Shown: positions 33,191-41,293, counted from the stretch's first letter. The stretch: DNA of 48,824 nucleotides from Deltaproteobacteria bacterium (GCA_023954745.1 JAGSHC010000019.1:1-48824); one strand, 5' to 3'. Made by a program: numbers and translations. Notes: a model not told the origin generated them from the letters alone.

Positions 33191-35623
33191 CTACTCGACC
33201 TGGAACCTCCACCCGTCCTGGTCGAAGAAGTCGGCGGCGTCTGCGTAGGAGAAACCGCAGTGCGCGGCGAACTGCGCGTCAGTCTCCATGTCCCCCACAT
33301 AGACACAGCGCCCTGGGTCCAGCTCATGGTCGACGGTCAGCTGGACTCCGAGCCCCGGCATGGGCTTGCGGGTCCAGTTGTCGATGCGGCCCGACGGGTG
33401 GGCGTCCCAGCGCACGTCGATGTCGTGGCCCAGGAGCTCGTTGGTCCGGTCGAAGCAGGCCTTCGCCCCCTCCTGGGTGAGCTGCCCACGCGCGATGCCC
33501 GACTGGTTGGAGACGCCGAGCAGGAGCCAGCCAGCCTCGACGAAAGCGGTCAGGGCCTCGGCTCGGCCTGGGAGGATCTCGACTTCGTCGGGCGTGAGGG
33601 GGAACGGGGCAGGACCCGTGCTGCGTCTCAAGGTGCCGTCGTAGTCGAGGATCAGCGCGCGCTTGCTGTGGCTCTCGGGCCATCTCCGCGCGAACGGCAC
33701 CACCTCGACCGAGGAGAAGGCTTCGTCGCTGCCGGGCTCGTCGCGGCGGGCGAAGTAGCCGTCCACAGCACCGGGGGGAAACATGTTGGGGTCGTCCTTG
33801 GACGCAGCGCGGATCTCCTTGGCGTCCAGCAGGCGCCCCCGGCGCCCGATCATGCGTAGACACGCATTGACGTAGGCGTCGGAGCGGGGTGTGTCGACGA
33901 GGACGAGGCGAACCGGCACCCCGAAGCGTGCCCCCAGGGCCAGGGCCTCGGCCCGCGAGGTGCGCGAGGGATAGGTGTTGTCGAGGACGAAGTGACGACG
34001 TCCCGCTTCGAGGCCCTTGCGGAGGAGCGCATCGACGTCCGAGAGACGGCCGCCCACCGTGTCCCGATTCAGGCGCTCGAAGCCCAGGTCCAGCCACGGC
34101 TGCACCCTCGACGTCTTGCCGGCGGCCGGAGGGCCAGCGATGAGCACGATCTGTTCGGGGGGAGGAGGGACCGCGGCGGCAATGGCGGTGCGCGCGGTGG
34201 CGGCCCAACCCCGCCGGACCTCGAGCCGCTCCTGATCGGCGGCGGTGACGGGAAGCACGCCCGCGGCGAAGGAGCTGGTGGCGGACAACGCACGGGTCGC
34301 CCCCGGGATCGCCGCAATCCCCGGCCCCATGGCGAGAACCCAGGCGATGGCTACCTGCTCGACGCTGGCACCCTTGCCGGCGGCCACAGCGGCGAGGGCG
34401 GGGTCCTTGCGCGTCTTGGCGACTCCGCGGTGACCTCCCACGGGGGCGTAGGCGATGACGGGGATCTGCTCGGCGTGGCATCGCGCCACCAGGCCGTTCT
34501 TGAAGGCGGCAGCCTTGGAGCGGCTGAGCTCGAGCTGCACGCAGTCGATGGAGGTGATCTGCAAGGCGGCGTCGAGCTGCTCCTCCTTGATGTTGCACAG
34601 CCCGATGTGCGCGACCTTCCCCTCCTCCTTCAGGGCCGCGAGCGTCTCCACCTGGGACTGCAAGGAGACTCCCTTGCCGTGGGGGGCGTGCAGTTGGAGC
34701 AACGGGAGGGTCTCGACGCCCAGGGCCGCGAGGCTTCCGTCCACCGCGGCCCGGAGCTGCTCGGGGCGACCGGCGGGGACCCAGCGTCCGTTGGGGCGAG
34801 CGAGGCCTGCCTTCGTGGCGATGAGGACCTCCTCGGCTGGGCCCTCCCAGGTGGCGAGGGCCTCGGCGATGAGGGCTTCGTTGTGGTGCAGGTCCCCGTC
34901 GTCGAGGGCGTAGGTGTCCGCGGTGTCGAGCAGACGCACTCCTGCGTCGAGGGCGGCGTGCAGGACCGCGATGGCGTCCGAGCGCTCTGGGCGACCGGCG
35001 GTGGAGAGCCGCATGCAACCGAGGCCGACGCGGGGAACGGTCACTCCGGCGATCGAGAGGGTCTGAGGAGCGGAGGTCGACGCAAAGGACGGCAGCGGAG
35101 GACCAGGGGCCGCGTCGGCTCTCGGTGGAGTGGGCTTCCCGGACTCGGGGACGCCCTCGTCGAAGAGGTCCCACAGGTCGTCCTCGTCCCAGTCGTCCGA
35201 GGGGCGGTCCGGCACACCGCGGCCCCCGAGGTTCTGGACCTCCCACCACTTGGGCAGCATCGCCACGTCGGACGCGTCGCACACGAGGACTTCGCGTCGC
35301 GCGCCGGGCGCCGCGGGTGGACGCACTCCCAGGAGCAAGGTGCCGTCGAGCAGGGCGTCGATGAGGGCGCGGGTGGCGGAGTCGGGGCGAGCGCGGCGGT
35401 TGCGAGGGGCGACGCTGACGTAGCGACCGATGGACGAGCCTCCGGCCTGGCCCTCCTTGGGCGCGTCGAGGCCGAGACCCAGGGAGAGTTCAGCGTTGCT
35501 GAGGGCCGGCGTCACCGATTGCTGAATGCGCTGGATCCGGGCGCGGTACTCGCTCTTCTGGGCGGCGATGGCGCGCTCACCGAGTTCGTCGGCGATGCGC
35601 TGGGCGGCGCGGGTCAATGCCAT
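33191..35623 (-). CDS. Aldo/keto reductase - polynucleotide kinase - HAD phosphatase fusion
   Basis: The 810-residue protein fuses three enzyme domains behind an acidic N-terminal region (~1-185, with DDWDEDDLWDLFDEG). Residues ~186-475 are an aldo/keto reductase with all four tetrad positions: Asp and Tyr in LLDTADTYAL, Lys in VLIATKAGL, His in LLQLHAPHG. Residues ~485-650 match the PNKP kinase: P-loop GPPAAGKTS, RLNRDTVGG and FVLDNTYPSRTSRAEALALGARFGVP. Residues ~655-810 are an HAD phosphatase with DYDGTLRRS, the SNQSGIARG loop and VGDMETDAQFA. Kinase-then-phosphatase order is as in T4 Pnkp and opposite to animal PNKP. The start is the ATG at 35623 (TAACCT 7 nt upstream, no SD); the longer frame to 35764 was rejected. 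Function as an end-processing enzyme is inferred. Confidence 0.9.
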   Translation of the reverse strand: MALTRAAQRIADELGERAIAAQKSEYRARIQRIQQSVTPALSNAELSLGLGLDAPKEGQAGGSSIGRYVSVAPRNRRARPDSATRALIDALLDGTLLLGVRPPAAPGARREVLVCDASDVAMLPKWWEVQNLGGRGVPDRPSDDWDEDDLWDLFDEGVPESGKPTPPRADAAPGPPLPSFASTSAPQTLSIAGVTVPRVGLGCMRLSTAGRPERSDAIAVLHAALDAGVRLLDTADTYALDDGDLHHNEALIAEALATWEGPAEEVLIATKAGLARPNGRWVPAGRPEQLRAAVDGSLAALGVETLPLLQLHAPHGKGVSLQSQVETLAALKEEGKVAHIGLCNIKEEQLDAALQITSIDCVQLELSRSKAAAFKNGLVARCHAEQIPVIAYAPVGGHRGVAKTRKDPALAAVAAGKGASVEQVAIAWVLAMGPGIAAIPGATRALSATSSFAAGVLPVTAADQERLEVRRGWAATARTAIAAAVPPPPEQIVLIAGPPAAGKTSRVQPWLDLGFERLNRDTVGGRLSDVDALLRKGLEAGRRHFVLDNTYPSRTSRAEALALGARFGVPVRLVLVDTPRSDAYVNACLRMIGRRGRLLDAKEIRAASKDDPNMFPPGAVDGYFARRDEPGSDEAFSSVEVVPFARRWPESHSKRALILDYDGTLRRSTGPAPFPLTPDEVEILPGRAEALTAFVEAGWLLLGVSNQSGIARGQLTQEGAKACFDRTNELLGHDIDVRWDAHPSGRIDNWTRKPMPGLGVQLTVDHELDPGRCVYVGDMETDAQFAAHCGFSYADAADFFDQDGWRFQVE

Positions 35624-35630
35624 GAGGGCG

Positions 35631-35636
35631 AGGTTA
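35631..35636 (-). promoter_or_regulatory. -10-like TAACCT, 7 nt before start at 35623
   Basis: On the minus strand TAACCT, CGCCCTC, then ATG. Near-leaderless spacing (7 nt) and no SD. Confidence 0.4.
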
Positions 35637-35723
35637 GCCCGGCCACCGGTGGGGGTTCGCGACCTGGGGGACGGGACCTTGGAATAGTCCGGCGCGACGC
35701 CCGTACCATTGGGTGGAGGATCC

Positions 35724-36080
35724 ATGACCCAGACCATCTCCCAGTCCGACCGCAGCTTCGCCATCGTCGCCCATCTGTCGGGACTCGCCGGTTACATCAT
35801 CCCGTTCGGCGGCGCCATCGTGCCCATCTGCATGATGCTGCTGCTCACGGATCGCCCCCAGATCGTGACCATCGCGCGGCAAGCGCTGTTCCTGAACCTT
35901 GCGATGTTCGTGGCGGCCATCGGAGCGATCCTCTGCATCCTGACCCTGGTGCTGATCCCCGTGGGCTGGCTGATCCTCGTCCTCCTCGGGCCCATCGCGG
36001 TCATCCTCCCCATCATCGGCGCCATCAAGGCCGCCAACGGCGAGCTCTACCGCTACCCCATCGTGGGTGGAATGGCCTGA
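35724..36080 (+). CDS. DUF4870 membrane protein
   Basis: The 118-residue protein matches DUF4870: the start RSFAIVAHLSGLAGYIIPFGGAIVP, then about three membrane segments and the ending GAIKAANGELYRYPI typical of the family. The function of these small membrane proteins is unknown. The ATG has a GGAGGA Shine-Dalgarno, and the longer TTG frame at 35709 is not needed. Confidence 0.85.
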   Translation: MTQTISQSDRSFAIVAHLSGLAGYIIPFGGAIVPICMMLLLTDRPQIVTIARQALFLNLAMFVAAIGAILCILTLVLIPVGWLILVLLGPIAVILPIIGAIKAANGELYRYPIVGGMA

Positions 36081-36084
36081 TTGT

Positions 36085-36249
36085 GGGCGCAGGGGCCCCG
36101 GGTGACGCCCGATCTCTTCGTCGCCGGCGTCGTCGGTCGGTGCGACGCACGAGAGTGCGTCTCCCTCCGCTCCTCCTTGTCTCCTCGACCTCGAACGCCC
36201 CTCAGGTCCCCTGCAATCGGCGGGCGCAGGGGCCCTGGGTAACGCCCGA
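36085..36249. repeat. Pair of ~28-bp direct repeats between the DUF4870 and sterol-desaturase genes
   Basis: GGGCGCAGGGGCCC-YGGGTRACGCCCGA occurs at 36085-36112 and 36222-36249, each flanked by GGGCG and CGCCC half-sites that can pair. Between them lies the hairpin GACGCAC-GAGA-GTGCGTC (36144-36161). Probably terminator or regulatory structure; no gene was found in 36081-36277. Confidence 0.55.
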
Positions 36250-36262
36250 GAGCCGCCCGTCC

Positions 36263-36268
36263 TAGGAT
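36263..36268 (+). promoter_or_regulatory. -10-like TAGGAT before the sterol-desaturase gene
   Basis: TAGGAT ends 9 nt before ATG 36278; no strong SD lies between. Consistent with a near-leaderless start. Confidence 0.35.
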
Positions 36269-36277
36269 GGGCGGGTC

Positions 36278-37117
36278 ATGGACCTTGCCGCCGTCCAAGC
36301 GCTCGCTGCCTCCATCTCACCTTGGCTGTATGGCTTCGGGGCGGCGGCCATCATCTTGGAGACGGTCTTCCTGGTGGTGACGAAGACCGAGCGCGACGTG
36401 GCGTCGCGTCGGCTCGGCATCTCCTGCGGCCTGCTCGGGTTCGGCACCGAAGCGCTCGTGAAGGTGGGGGTGGGTCTCGCGGCGTTGCTGTGGGTGTACG
36501 AGCACCGGGTCATGGACCTCGGGTTCGGCTGGCATGCGTGGCTCGTGGCCTTCCTCGCCAACGACCTCATGTTCTACGTGTCCCACCGGGCGTCGCACGA
36601 GGTGAGGCTGCTCTGGGCGGTGCACGTGGTGCATCACTCAGCGAAGCACTACGACCTGACGACGGGGGTGCGGGGCAGCGCCCTGGGGGTGCTCACGACC
36701 CTGCCGTTCTACGCCTGGATTCCGCTCGTCGGCGTGCATCCGGTGGTGATGCTGCTGGTGCACCAGATCTTCAACTTCTATGGGCTGGCCTATCACACGG
36801 AGTACGTGCGCAGAATGGGCCCCCTCGAGGCGGTCATCGTCACGCCCTCGAGCCACCGCGTGCACCACGCCACGAACCCGCAGTACATCGACCGGAACTA
36901 CGGGGGCTTCTTCATCCTCTTCGACCGCCTGTTCGGCACCTTCGTGCCCGAGGAGGAGCCGTGCGTGTACGGCCTGAAGAAGGACTGGCACAGCTACAGC
37001 CTGTGGGACGCCCAGGTGCACGAGTTCCGCGACATCTGGCGCGACGTGCGGGGGGCGACGTCCGTGCGGGAAGCGGTGGGGTACGTGCTCGGGCCGCCGG
37101 GGTGGAGGCCGGGGTAG
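36278..37117 (+). CDS. Sterol desaturase / fatty acid hydroxylase superfamily protein
   Basis: The 279-residue membrane protein carries the family's eight-His pattern for a di-iron site: HRASHE, HVVHHSAKH and HRVHHATNP, plus YHTEY. About four membrane segments surround these motifs. Members use O2 to hydroxylate or desaturate sterols, fatty acids or sphingoid bases. In this lineage it could act on hopanoids, sterols or carotenoids; none of the pathways is encoded nearby. It is followed by a nested inverted repeat that may terminate transcription. Confidence 0.9.
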   Translation: MDLAAVQALAASISPWLYGFGAAAIILETVFLVVTKTERDVASRRLGISCGLLGFGTEALVKVGVGLAALLWVYEHRVMDLGFGWHAWLVAFLANDLMFYVSHRASHEVRLLWAVHVVHHSAKHYDLTTGVRGSALGVLTTLPFYAWIPLVGVHPVVMLLVHQIFNFYGLAYHTEYVRRMGPLEAVIVTPSSHRVHHATNPQYIDRNYGGFFILFDRLFGTFVPEEEPCVYGLKKDWHSYSLWDAQVHEFRDIWRDVRGATSVREAVGYVLGPPGWRPG

Positions 37118-37130
37118 GGCGTAGGGCGTA

Positions 37131-37179
37131 GGCGTCACAACCAGGGTCGGATAGACAATCCGGGGGCACTTGTGACGCC
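37131..37179. terminator. Nested inverted repeat between convergent genes
   Basis: GGCGTCACAA (37131-37140) pairs perfectly with TTGTGACGCC (37170-37179); inside the loop CGGAT (37148-37152) pairs with ATCCG (37158-37162). Three GGGCGTA-type direct repeats precede it. No U-tract. Its place between convergent genes suits bidirectional termination. Confidence 0.5.
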
Positions 37180-37247
37180 CCCGTACCCGCCCTCCCCTTG
37201 CTCGCGCGCTCTCTGCGCACCCAGCCCATCCTGGGCCGCCTCCTCCC

Positions 37248-37973
37248 CTACTGAATCAGCACCGGCGCTGTCACCTTGAAGGTGAACTCCGCGTGGGAGC
37301 AGTCGCTCCCGTCGTTGTCACCCGTCGTCACCAGCGCGAACTCGTAGGCCTCGCGCTCCAGCGCGCGCAGCGCCAGCTGGTCCACCAGGCTGCCCTGGAA
37401 GCTCAGGGCGATGGGCCCCGGGGTCTCCGGCGGGGGAATCGTGCAGTCCGACAGACCCTCTTCCTCCCCGAGGCAGTACTCGGGAATGGAGTTGTCGAAC
37501 GCGAAGTCGTATCCGGCGAGGGCGTCCCAGTCGTAGATGCGCAGGCCGTTGTCGTCCTCGAACACCTCCACCATCGGGCCGTAGTTCGCCGCCAGCACCA
37601 CGCCGTTGAAGTTCAGCATGAAGTGGTCGTCGTACTCCATGATCTGCTCGAAGCTCGGGTCGAGCCCCGTGAAGTCGAAGTCCAGCCCGCACACCACGCC
37701 CCCCTCGGGAATGGGGAGCGAGCGCCGCGACTCCTGACGCGCCGTCACGAGCCCCTGCGCCGCCGGGAGGTTGTCCTTCTCGCCGAAGGGGCAGCCGCTG
37801 TTGGCCGCTTCGAACACCACCTCGAGCTCGATGTCCTCGGGCTCGCCTTCGTCGCAGGCGGCGCGCAGGTCGTCCACATCCTCGATGTTCCCCTCCCCGA
37901 GGAGACCAGAGCCCTCACAGCCAGCAAGAGCCGGCAGGAGGCAAGAGATCAGGAGCGCGATGCGGTGGGTCAT
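37248..37973 (-). CDS. Uncharacterised lipoprotein
   Basis: The 241-residue protein has a signal peptide with lipobox ALAGC (Cys19). The mature part is acidic (NIEDVDDLRAACDEGEPEDIELE) with a folded beta-rich region (EEYDDHFMLNFNGVVLAANYG...GLRIYDWDALAGYDFAF) and several Cys. I recognise no family. The ATG has a GGAGG SD. It stands alone: 44 bp upstream lies the end of the amidohydrolase gene on the same strand. Confidence 0.75.
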   Translation of the reverse strand: MTHRIALLISCLLPALAGCEGSGLLGEGNIEDVDDLRAACDEGEPEDIELEVVFEAANSGCPFGEKDNLPAAQGLVTARQESRRSLPIPEGGVVCGLDFDFTGLDPSFEQIMEYDDHFMLNFNGVVLAANYGPMVEVFEDDNGLRIYDWDALAGYDFAFDNSIPEYCLGEEEGLSDCTIPPPETPGPIALSFQGSLVDQLALRALEREAYEFALVTTGDNDGSDCSHAEFTFKVTAPVLIQ

Positions 37974-38017
37974 TGGGTCCTCCGGTGAAGTTGAGCCCCG
38001 AGGGAACCTTCGGGCCC

Positions 38018-38851
38018 TCAGCTTGATTCTGCGAGGCGAAACACCCGCTGAGCATTGTCGTGCAGGAACAAACGCGACGTCTCGTCATCCAGTTCCAGAC
38101 TCGGCAGATCCTGAAGGCACAACGCCGGCGCCAGCATCGGGAAGTTGGAGCCGAAGAGCACCTTGCGCCTCCCCCTCCCCTTCAGGAACTTCACCAGGCC
38201 CTCGGGATAGCGAGAGGGACGGTACGCCGACGTGTCGATGTAGACGTTCTCGAACTTGCGGGCAAGGAACACCATCTCCTCGGTCCAGGGCGCTCCGATG
38301 TGTCCCCCGACGATGACCAGCTCGGGGAAGTCCAATGCCACCCGCTCGAGGTGGGGGATGGGCCTCCCGAACTCGCTGGGCATGAGCGGTCCGGTGTGCC
38401 CCACCTGCAAACAGAAGGGCACCCCCAGATCCACGCAGGCTGCGTAGAGCGGGTAGTAGCGTCGGTCGTCCGGCGGAAGCTCCCACAGCCAGGGGAGGAG
38501 CCGAAGCCCCACGAATCCGTGCTCGGTGACGTAGCGACGCAGCGTGCGCACCGCCTCCATGGGGCGCCGGAGATCGACAGAGCACACGCCCGCGAACCGG
38601 TCTGGGTGCGCGGCGACGAGTTCAGCCACGGACTCGTTGCTCAGCAAAGGCCCGGCGGGCCCGTGCCACGCGCTGACGAGGGCCCGCCCCACCCCAGCCC
38701 CATCCAGGGCAGCCAGTGTGAACTCCGCAGGAATCTCCTCGGGGACCGCAGTGATGCCCATCCAGCGGAGCAAGCTCGCGAACATGGGCTGGGCGAGGAA
38801 GCCCGGCGTGGGGTGTTGGATCCAGGCGTCGATGATTTGAGGGTGTGTCAC
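38018..38851 (-). CDS. Amidohydrolase-2 family protein (ACMSD-like TIM barrel)
   Basis: The 277-residue protein follows the amidohydrolase-2 plan: an N-terminal beta-strand motif (IDAWIQH), a LRLLPWLWELPP strand, VGGHIGAPW, YIDTSAYRPSRYP and GSNFPMLAP. Metal-binding positions are partly altered (DAWIQH instead of DxHxH; GSN instead of GSD), so it may bind one metal or be catalytically divergent. Enzymes of this group hydrolyse or decarboxylate small cyclic acids. The GTG start is preceded by TATCCT 6 nt upstream and no SD. Confidence 0.8.
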   Translation of the reverse strand: MTHPQIIDAWIQHPTPGFLAQPMFASLLRWMGITAVPEEIPAEFTLAALDGAGVGRALVSAWHGPAGPLLSNESVAELVAAHPDRFAGVCSVDLRRPMEAVRTLRRYVTEHGFVGLRLLPWLWELPPDDRRYYPLYAACVDLGVPFCLQVGHTGPLMPSEFGRPIPHLERVALDFPELVIVGGHIGAPWTEEMVFLARKFENVYIDTSAYRPSRYPEGLVKFLKGRGRRKVLFGSNFPMLAPALCLQDLPSLELDDETSRLFLHDNAQRVFRLAESS

Positions 38852-38857
38852 GGGCGC

Positions 38858-38863
38858 AGGATA
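38858..38863 (-). promoter_or_regulatory. -10-like TATCCT, 6 nt before start at 38851
   Basis: On the minus strand TATCCT, GCGCCC, then GTG; no SD. Confidence 0.5.
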
Positions 38864-38924
38864 CGGGGGGCTCGCGCCTGCCGGGTCTCATCTGGGCCGC
38901 CGCCGTCGTCGAGACCAGCTCGTC

Positions 38925-39758
38925 TCACGGGGCAAAGAACTCCGCCAAGAGCTGACCCACCTCGTCCGGGGCGTCTTCCTGGAGGAAGTGCCCGGCGTCG
39001 AGCACGGTCACCACCTCGTCGGAGAGCTTCATGTCCTGAACGACCGAGGCCATCGTGCGCGCTACGTCGGGGAGAATCCTGTCGTGCTTGCCGTAGATGA
39101 TCCGCACCGGGAGGTCGAGGCCGGGGAGGCCCTGCCCAATCGTCTGCATGCCCTTTGGGTGCAAGCCATGGGCGCTCTTGAGGAGAGCTCGCCGTGACGG
39201 ACGGTCAGGAAACGGCTCCTGAACTCCCGTCACCAGCTCGGGAGTGACCACGCCCTCTCGGCATGTGCCGATGTCCATGGCCTTCTTCAAGCCCCAGCGC
39301 CCGGTAAGCAGCGAGGAGACCCCAGGCAGATAGCTCCCCACGATGAACGCCACGAGGGCGAGGGTCGGGCGGGGGTACACCAGCGTGTTCAAGAGCCCCA
39401 GCCTGGAGACCCGCTCAGGGTTCCCCACCAGCCAGTGCAGCCCGACGGGACCGCCCAGGTCGTGCACCACCAGCCCCACGGTCGGGACCTCGATGGCGTC
39501 CAGGAACCCGGACAAGATCCGGTCGAAGAAGCGGAAGCTGTAGGAGGCGTCCAGGGGCTTGTCCGACTTGCCGAAGCCGGGCAGGTCGAGGGCCAGGACG
39601 CGATTGCCCCGGGCGATGTGGGGCGCCACGTTCCGGTAGAGGAATGAGCTGGTAGGCCAGCCGTGCAGCAGCAGGACCGGCTCGCCGGCGCCACCGTCGA
39701 GGTAGTGCAGGCGGAGGCCTTCCACCTCGACGAAGCGGGACGTGAGGGGGTCGGTCAT
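38925..39758 (-). CDS. Haloalkane-dehalogenase-like alpha/beta-hydrolase
   Basis: The 277-residue protein has HGWPTSSFLY (oxyanion region), an Asp nucleophile in VVHDLGGPVG, the acid in IIYGKHDRILPD and the base His in DAGHFLQEDAP. The Asp nucleophile and HGWPT motif place it with haloalkane dehalogenases and epoxide hydrolases. There is no signal peptide, so it is cytoplasmic. It is preceded by CATCCT 6 nt upstream and no SD. Its upstream box differs by one base from that of the amidohydrolase, hinting at joint control. Confidence 0.87.
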   Translation of the reverse strand: MTDPLTSRFVEVEGLRLHYLDGGAGEPVLLLHGWPTSSFLYRNVAPHIARGNRVLALDLPGFGKSDKPLDASYSFRFFDRILSGFLDAIEVPTVGLVVHDLGGPVGLHWLVGNPERVSRLGLLNTLVYPRPTLALVAFIVGSYLPGVSSLLTGRWGLKKAMDIGTCREGVVTPELVTGVQEPFPDRPSRRALLKSAHGLHPKGMQTIGQGLPGLDLPVRIIYGKHDRILPDVARTMASVVQDMKLSDEVVTVLDAGHFLQEDAPDEVGQLLAEFFAP

Positions 39759-39764
39759 GAGCGC

Positions 39765-39770
39765 AGGATG
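39765..39770 (-). promoter_or_regulatory. -10-like CATCCT, 6 nt before start at 39758
   Basis: On the minus strand CATCCT, GCGCTC, then ATG. CATCCTGCGC and TATCCTGCGC (38858 region) are near copies. Confidence 0.45.
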
Positions 39771-39813
39771 CCCGAGACGCCCCCCCGGACGCGGCCGGAG
39801 TCTCTGCGGCCGC

Positions 39814-40056
39814 TCAGGCGTCGAGTTCCTTGGCGAGGAGCCACGCGTCGATGGCGAATCCGGTGTTCATGACGAGCACCGAGATGAACATCGGCAGGTA
39901 GTAGTCCGGGGCCGCGGTCTTCACGTTGAGCTCGACGTAGGTGAGCCCGATGACTCCCACGAGGAAGAGCAAGGACCGAACAATCCGCTGGCCCAGGATG
40001 AGGTAGCCGGCGCCGGGGAAGAAGAAGTTGGCGAGGGTGGCGAGGATGGGCTTCAT
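39814..40056 (-). CDS. Small membrane protein
   Basis: The 80-residue product has three hydrophobic segments (ATLANFFFPGAGYLILG; IVRSLLFLVGVIGLTYVEL; YYLPMFISVLVMNTGFAIDAWLLA). The opening FFFPGAGYLILGQ resembles the GxGxxYxG turn of TM2-type small membrane proteins, but I would not name a family. A GGAG SD lies ahead of the ATG at 40056; a longer frame to 40620 runs through the divergent promoter. It is divergent from the AraC-type regulator across 151 bp, where CTATTGATAG forms a small palindrome. Confidence 0.7.
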   Translation of the reverse strand: MKPILATLANFFFPGAGYLILGQRIVRSLLFLVGVIGLTYVELNVKTAAPDYYLPMFISVLVMNTGFAIDAWLLAKELDA

Positions 40057-40207
40057 GGGGGGCTCCAGTGGTTGGTGACCGGGTTTGTCCCGACCGCTGA
40101 CTATTGATAGTTCAGCGGGCTGGACGAATGAATACCACTTCGTCCTTCTGACTTGACCAAGAGTCCAAACCGCGAGACAACTGTGGTCGAGAAGCCGTAG
40201 AAGGAAG

Positions 40208-41140
40208 ATGTCGATGGACGGTCTCAGCCAATTTCTGAGCGCGGTACGCGTGGAAGGCAGCCTCTTCTCCCGCGCGGAGATGGCGGCGCCCTGGGGCGTG
40301 CGGACGAAGGGCGCCGGCGCCGGAATCTTCCATGTCGTCGTGCGGGGCTCCGGCCATGCACAGGTGGACGGGGTCGAGGCCCCCATCGCCTTCCGCGCGG
40401 GCGACCTCCTCGTCATGCCCCACGGCCACGGCCACGTCCTCCGCGACACCCCGGCGAGCGACGCCCGCCACATCTCGGAGTGGCCCACCGAGGAAGGCGA
40501 CGACGGCCTGCCTTGCATCCTCGCCGGCGCCGATGGCCCCACCACCTCGCTGCTCTGCGGGACCTTTCGCCTCGACCCCGAGGCCCGTGGCTTCTTGCTC
40601 CCGCTCCTGCCGCCGGTCATTCACGTGCCTGCGGGTGGGTCGCCCGCCGCGAGCTGGCTCGACGCAACGCTTCGCCTGATGGCCGACGAACTGGACGCCA
40701 CGCGCCCAGGCGGCGCGGCCCTCGTCGCCCGCCTCGCCGACTTGCTGTTCGTGCACGTCCTTCGGTCCTGGATCGACCAGGCCCCGCCGGGATCCGGTGG
40801 ATGGCTCACCGCCCTCGGAGACGCGCGCCTCGCCCGAGCATTGGGGTGCATTCACGGGGAGCCCCATCGCTCATGGAGCGTGGACCAGCTCGCTGCCAAG
40901 GCGGGGATGTCGCGCTCAGCGTTCTTCACGGCGTTCTCCCACCGGGTGGGCGAGACGCCCGCGGCGTACCTGCTGCGCTGGCGCATGACCCTCGCCCAGG
41001 GGCGGCTGCGCAGGGGAGGTGAGGGCATCGCGGGCGTGGCGGAGGCCGTGGGCTACGGCTCGGAGGCGGCGTTCAGTCGTGCCTTCAAGCGCCACGTGGG
41101 CGTCAGCCCCTCGGTCTGGCGGCGCGCGCAGGCGGCCTGA
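40208..41140 (+). CDS. AraC-family transcriptional regulator with N-terminal cupin
   Basis: The 310-residue protein has a cupin sensor domain (~1-180; MPHGHGHVLRDT and GGSPAASWLDATLRLMADELDA, typical of cupin_6-type AraC regulators) and a C-terminal double helix-turn-helix: WSVDQLAAKAGMSRSAFFTAFSHRVGETPAAYLLRWRM and IAGVAEAVGYGSEAAFSRAFKRHVGVSPSVWR. It would respond to a small ligand or redox signal and control a promoter nearby. Candidates are the divergent membrane-protein gene and the lipoprotein at 41350, before which there are palindromic sites (41176-41232). Confidence 0.92.
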   Translation: MSMDGLSQFLSAVRVEGSLFSRAEMAAPWGVRTKGAGAGIFHVVVRGSGHAQVDGVEAPIAFRAGDLLVMPHGHGHVLRDTPASDARHISEWPTEEGDDGLPCILAGADGPTTSLLCGTFRLDPEARGFLLPLLPPVIHVPAGGSPAASWLDATLRLMADELDATRPGGAALVARLADLLFVHVLRSWIDQAPPGSGGWLTALGDARLARALGCIHGEPHRSWSVDQLAAKAGMSRSAFFTAFSHRVGETPAAYLLRWRMTLAQGRLRRGGEGIAGVAEAVGYGSEAAFSRAFKRHVGVSPSVWRRAQAA

Positions 41141-41175
41141 GCGCGGCTGCGCCGATCGGCCCCCACCGCGGCTGG

Positions 41176-41232
41176 GGTGTTTCACCCGGAAGCTCCCGGT
41201 GTTCCACCCTCCCGCGCCCGGTGTGAAACACC
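41176..41232. promoter_or_regulatory. Three GGTG-Nx-CACC palindromes upstream of the lipoprotein gene
   Basis: GGTG-TTT-CACC (41176-41186), GGTG-TTC-CACC (41199-41209) and GGTG-TGAAA-CACC (41220-41232) occur within 57 bp. The first and third are also 10-bp perfect inverted copies of each other, so the block could fold as one long hairpin or serve as a multi-site operator just upstream of a sigma-54 promoter, where activator sites are expected. Confidence 0.6.
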
Positions 41233-41277
41233 ACGAGAACCCAGCAAAAAGTTGACTCACCGACGCTCCACAAGAGT

Positions 41278-41293
41278 TGGCACGGGGGCTGCA
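41278..41293 (+). promoter_or_regulatory. Sigma-54 (RpoN) promoter
   Basis: TGGCACGGGGGCTGCA has GG and GC separated by exactly 10 nt and differs from TGGCACG-N4-TTGCA by one base. It ends 56 nt before the ATG at 41350 (predicted start near 41305). An enhancer-binding protein would be required for activation. Confidence 0.7.
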
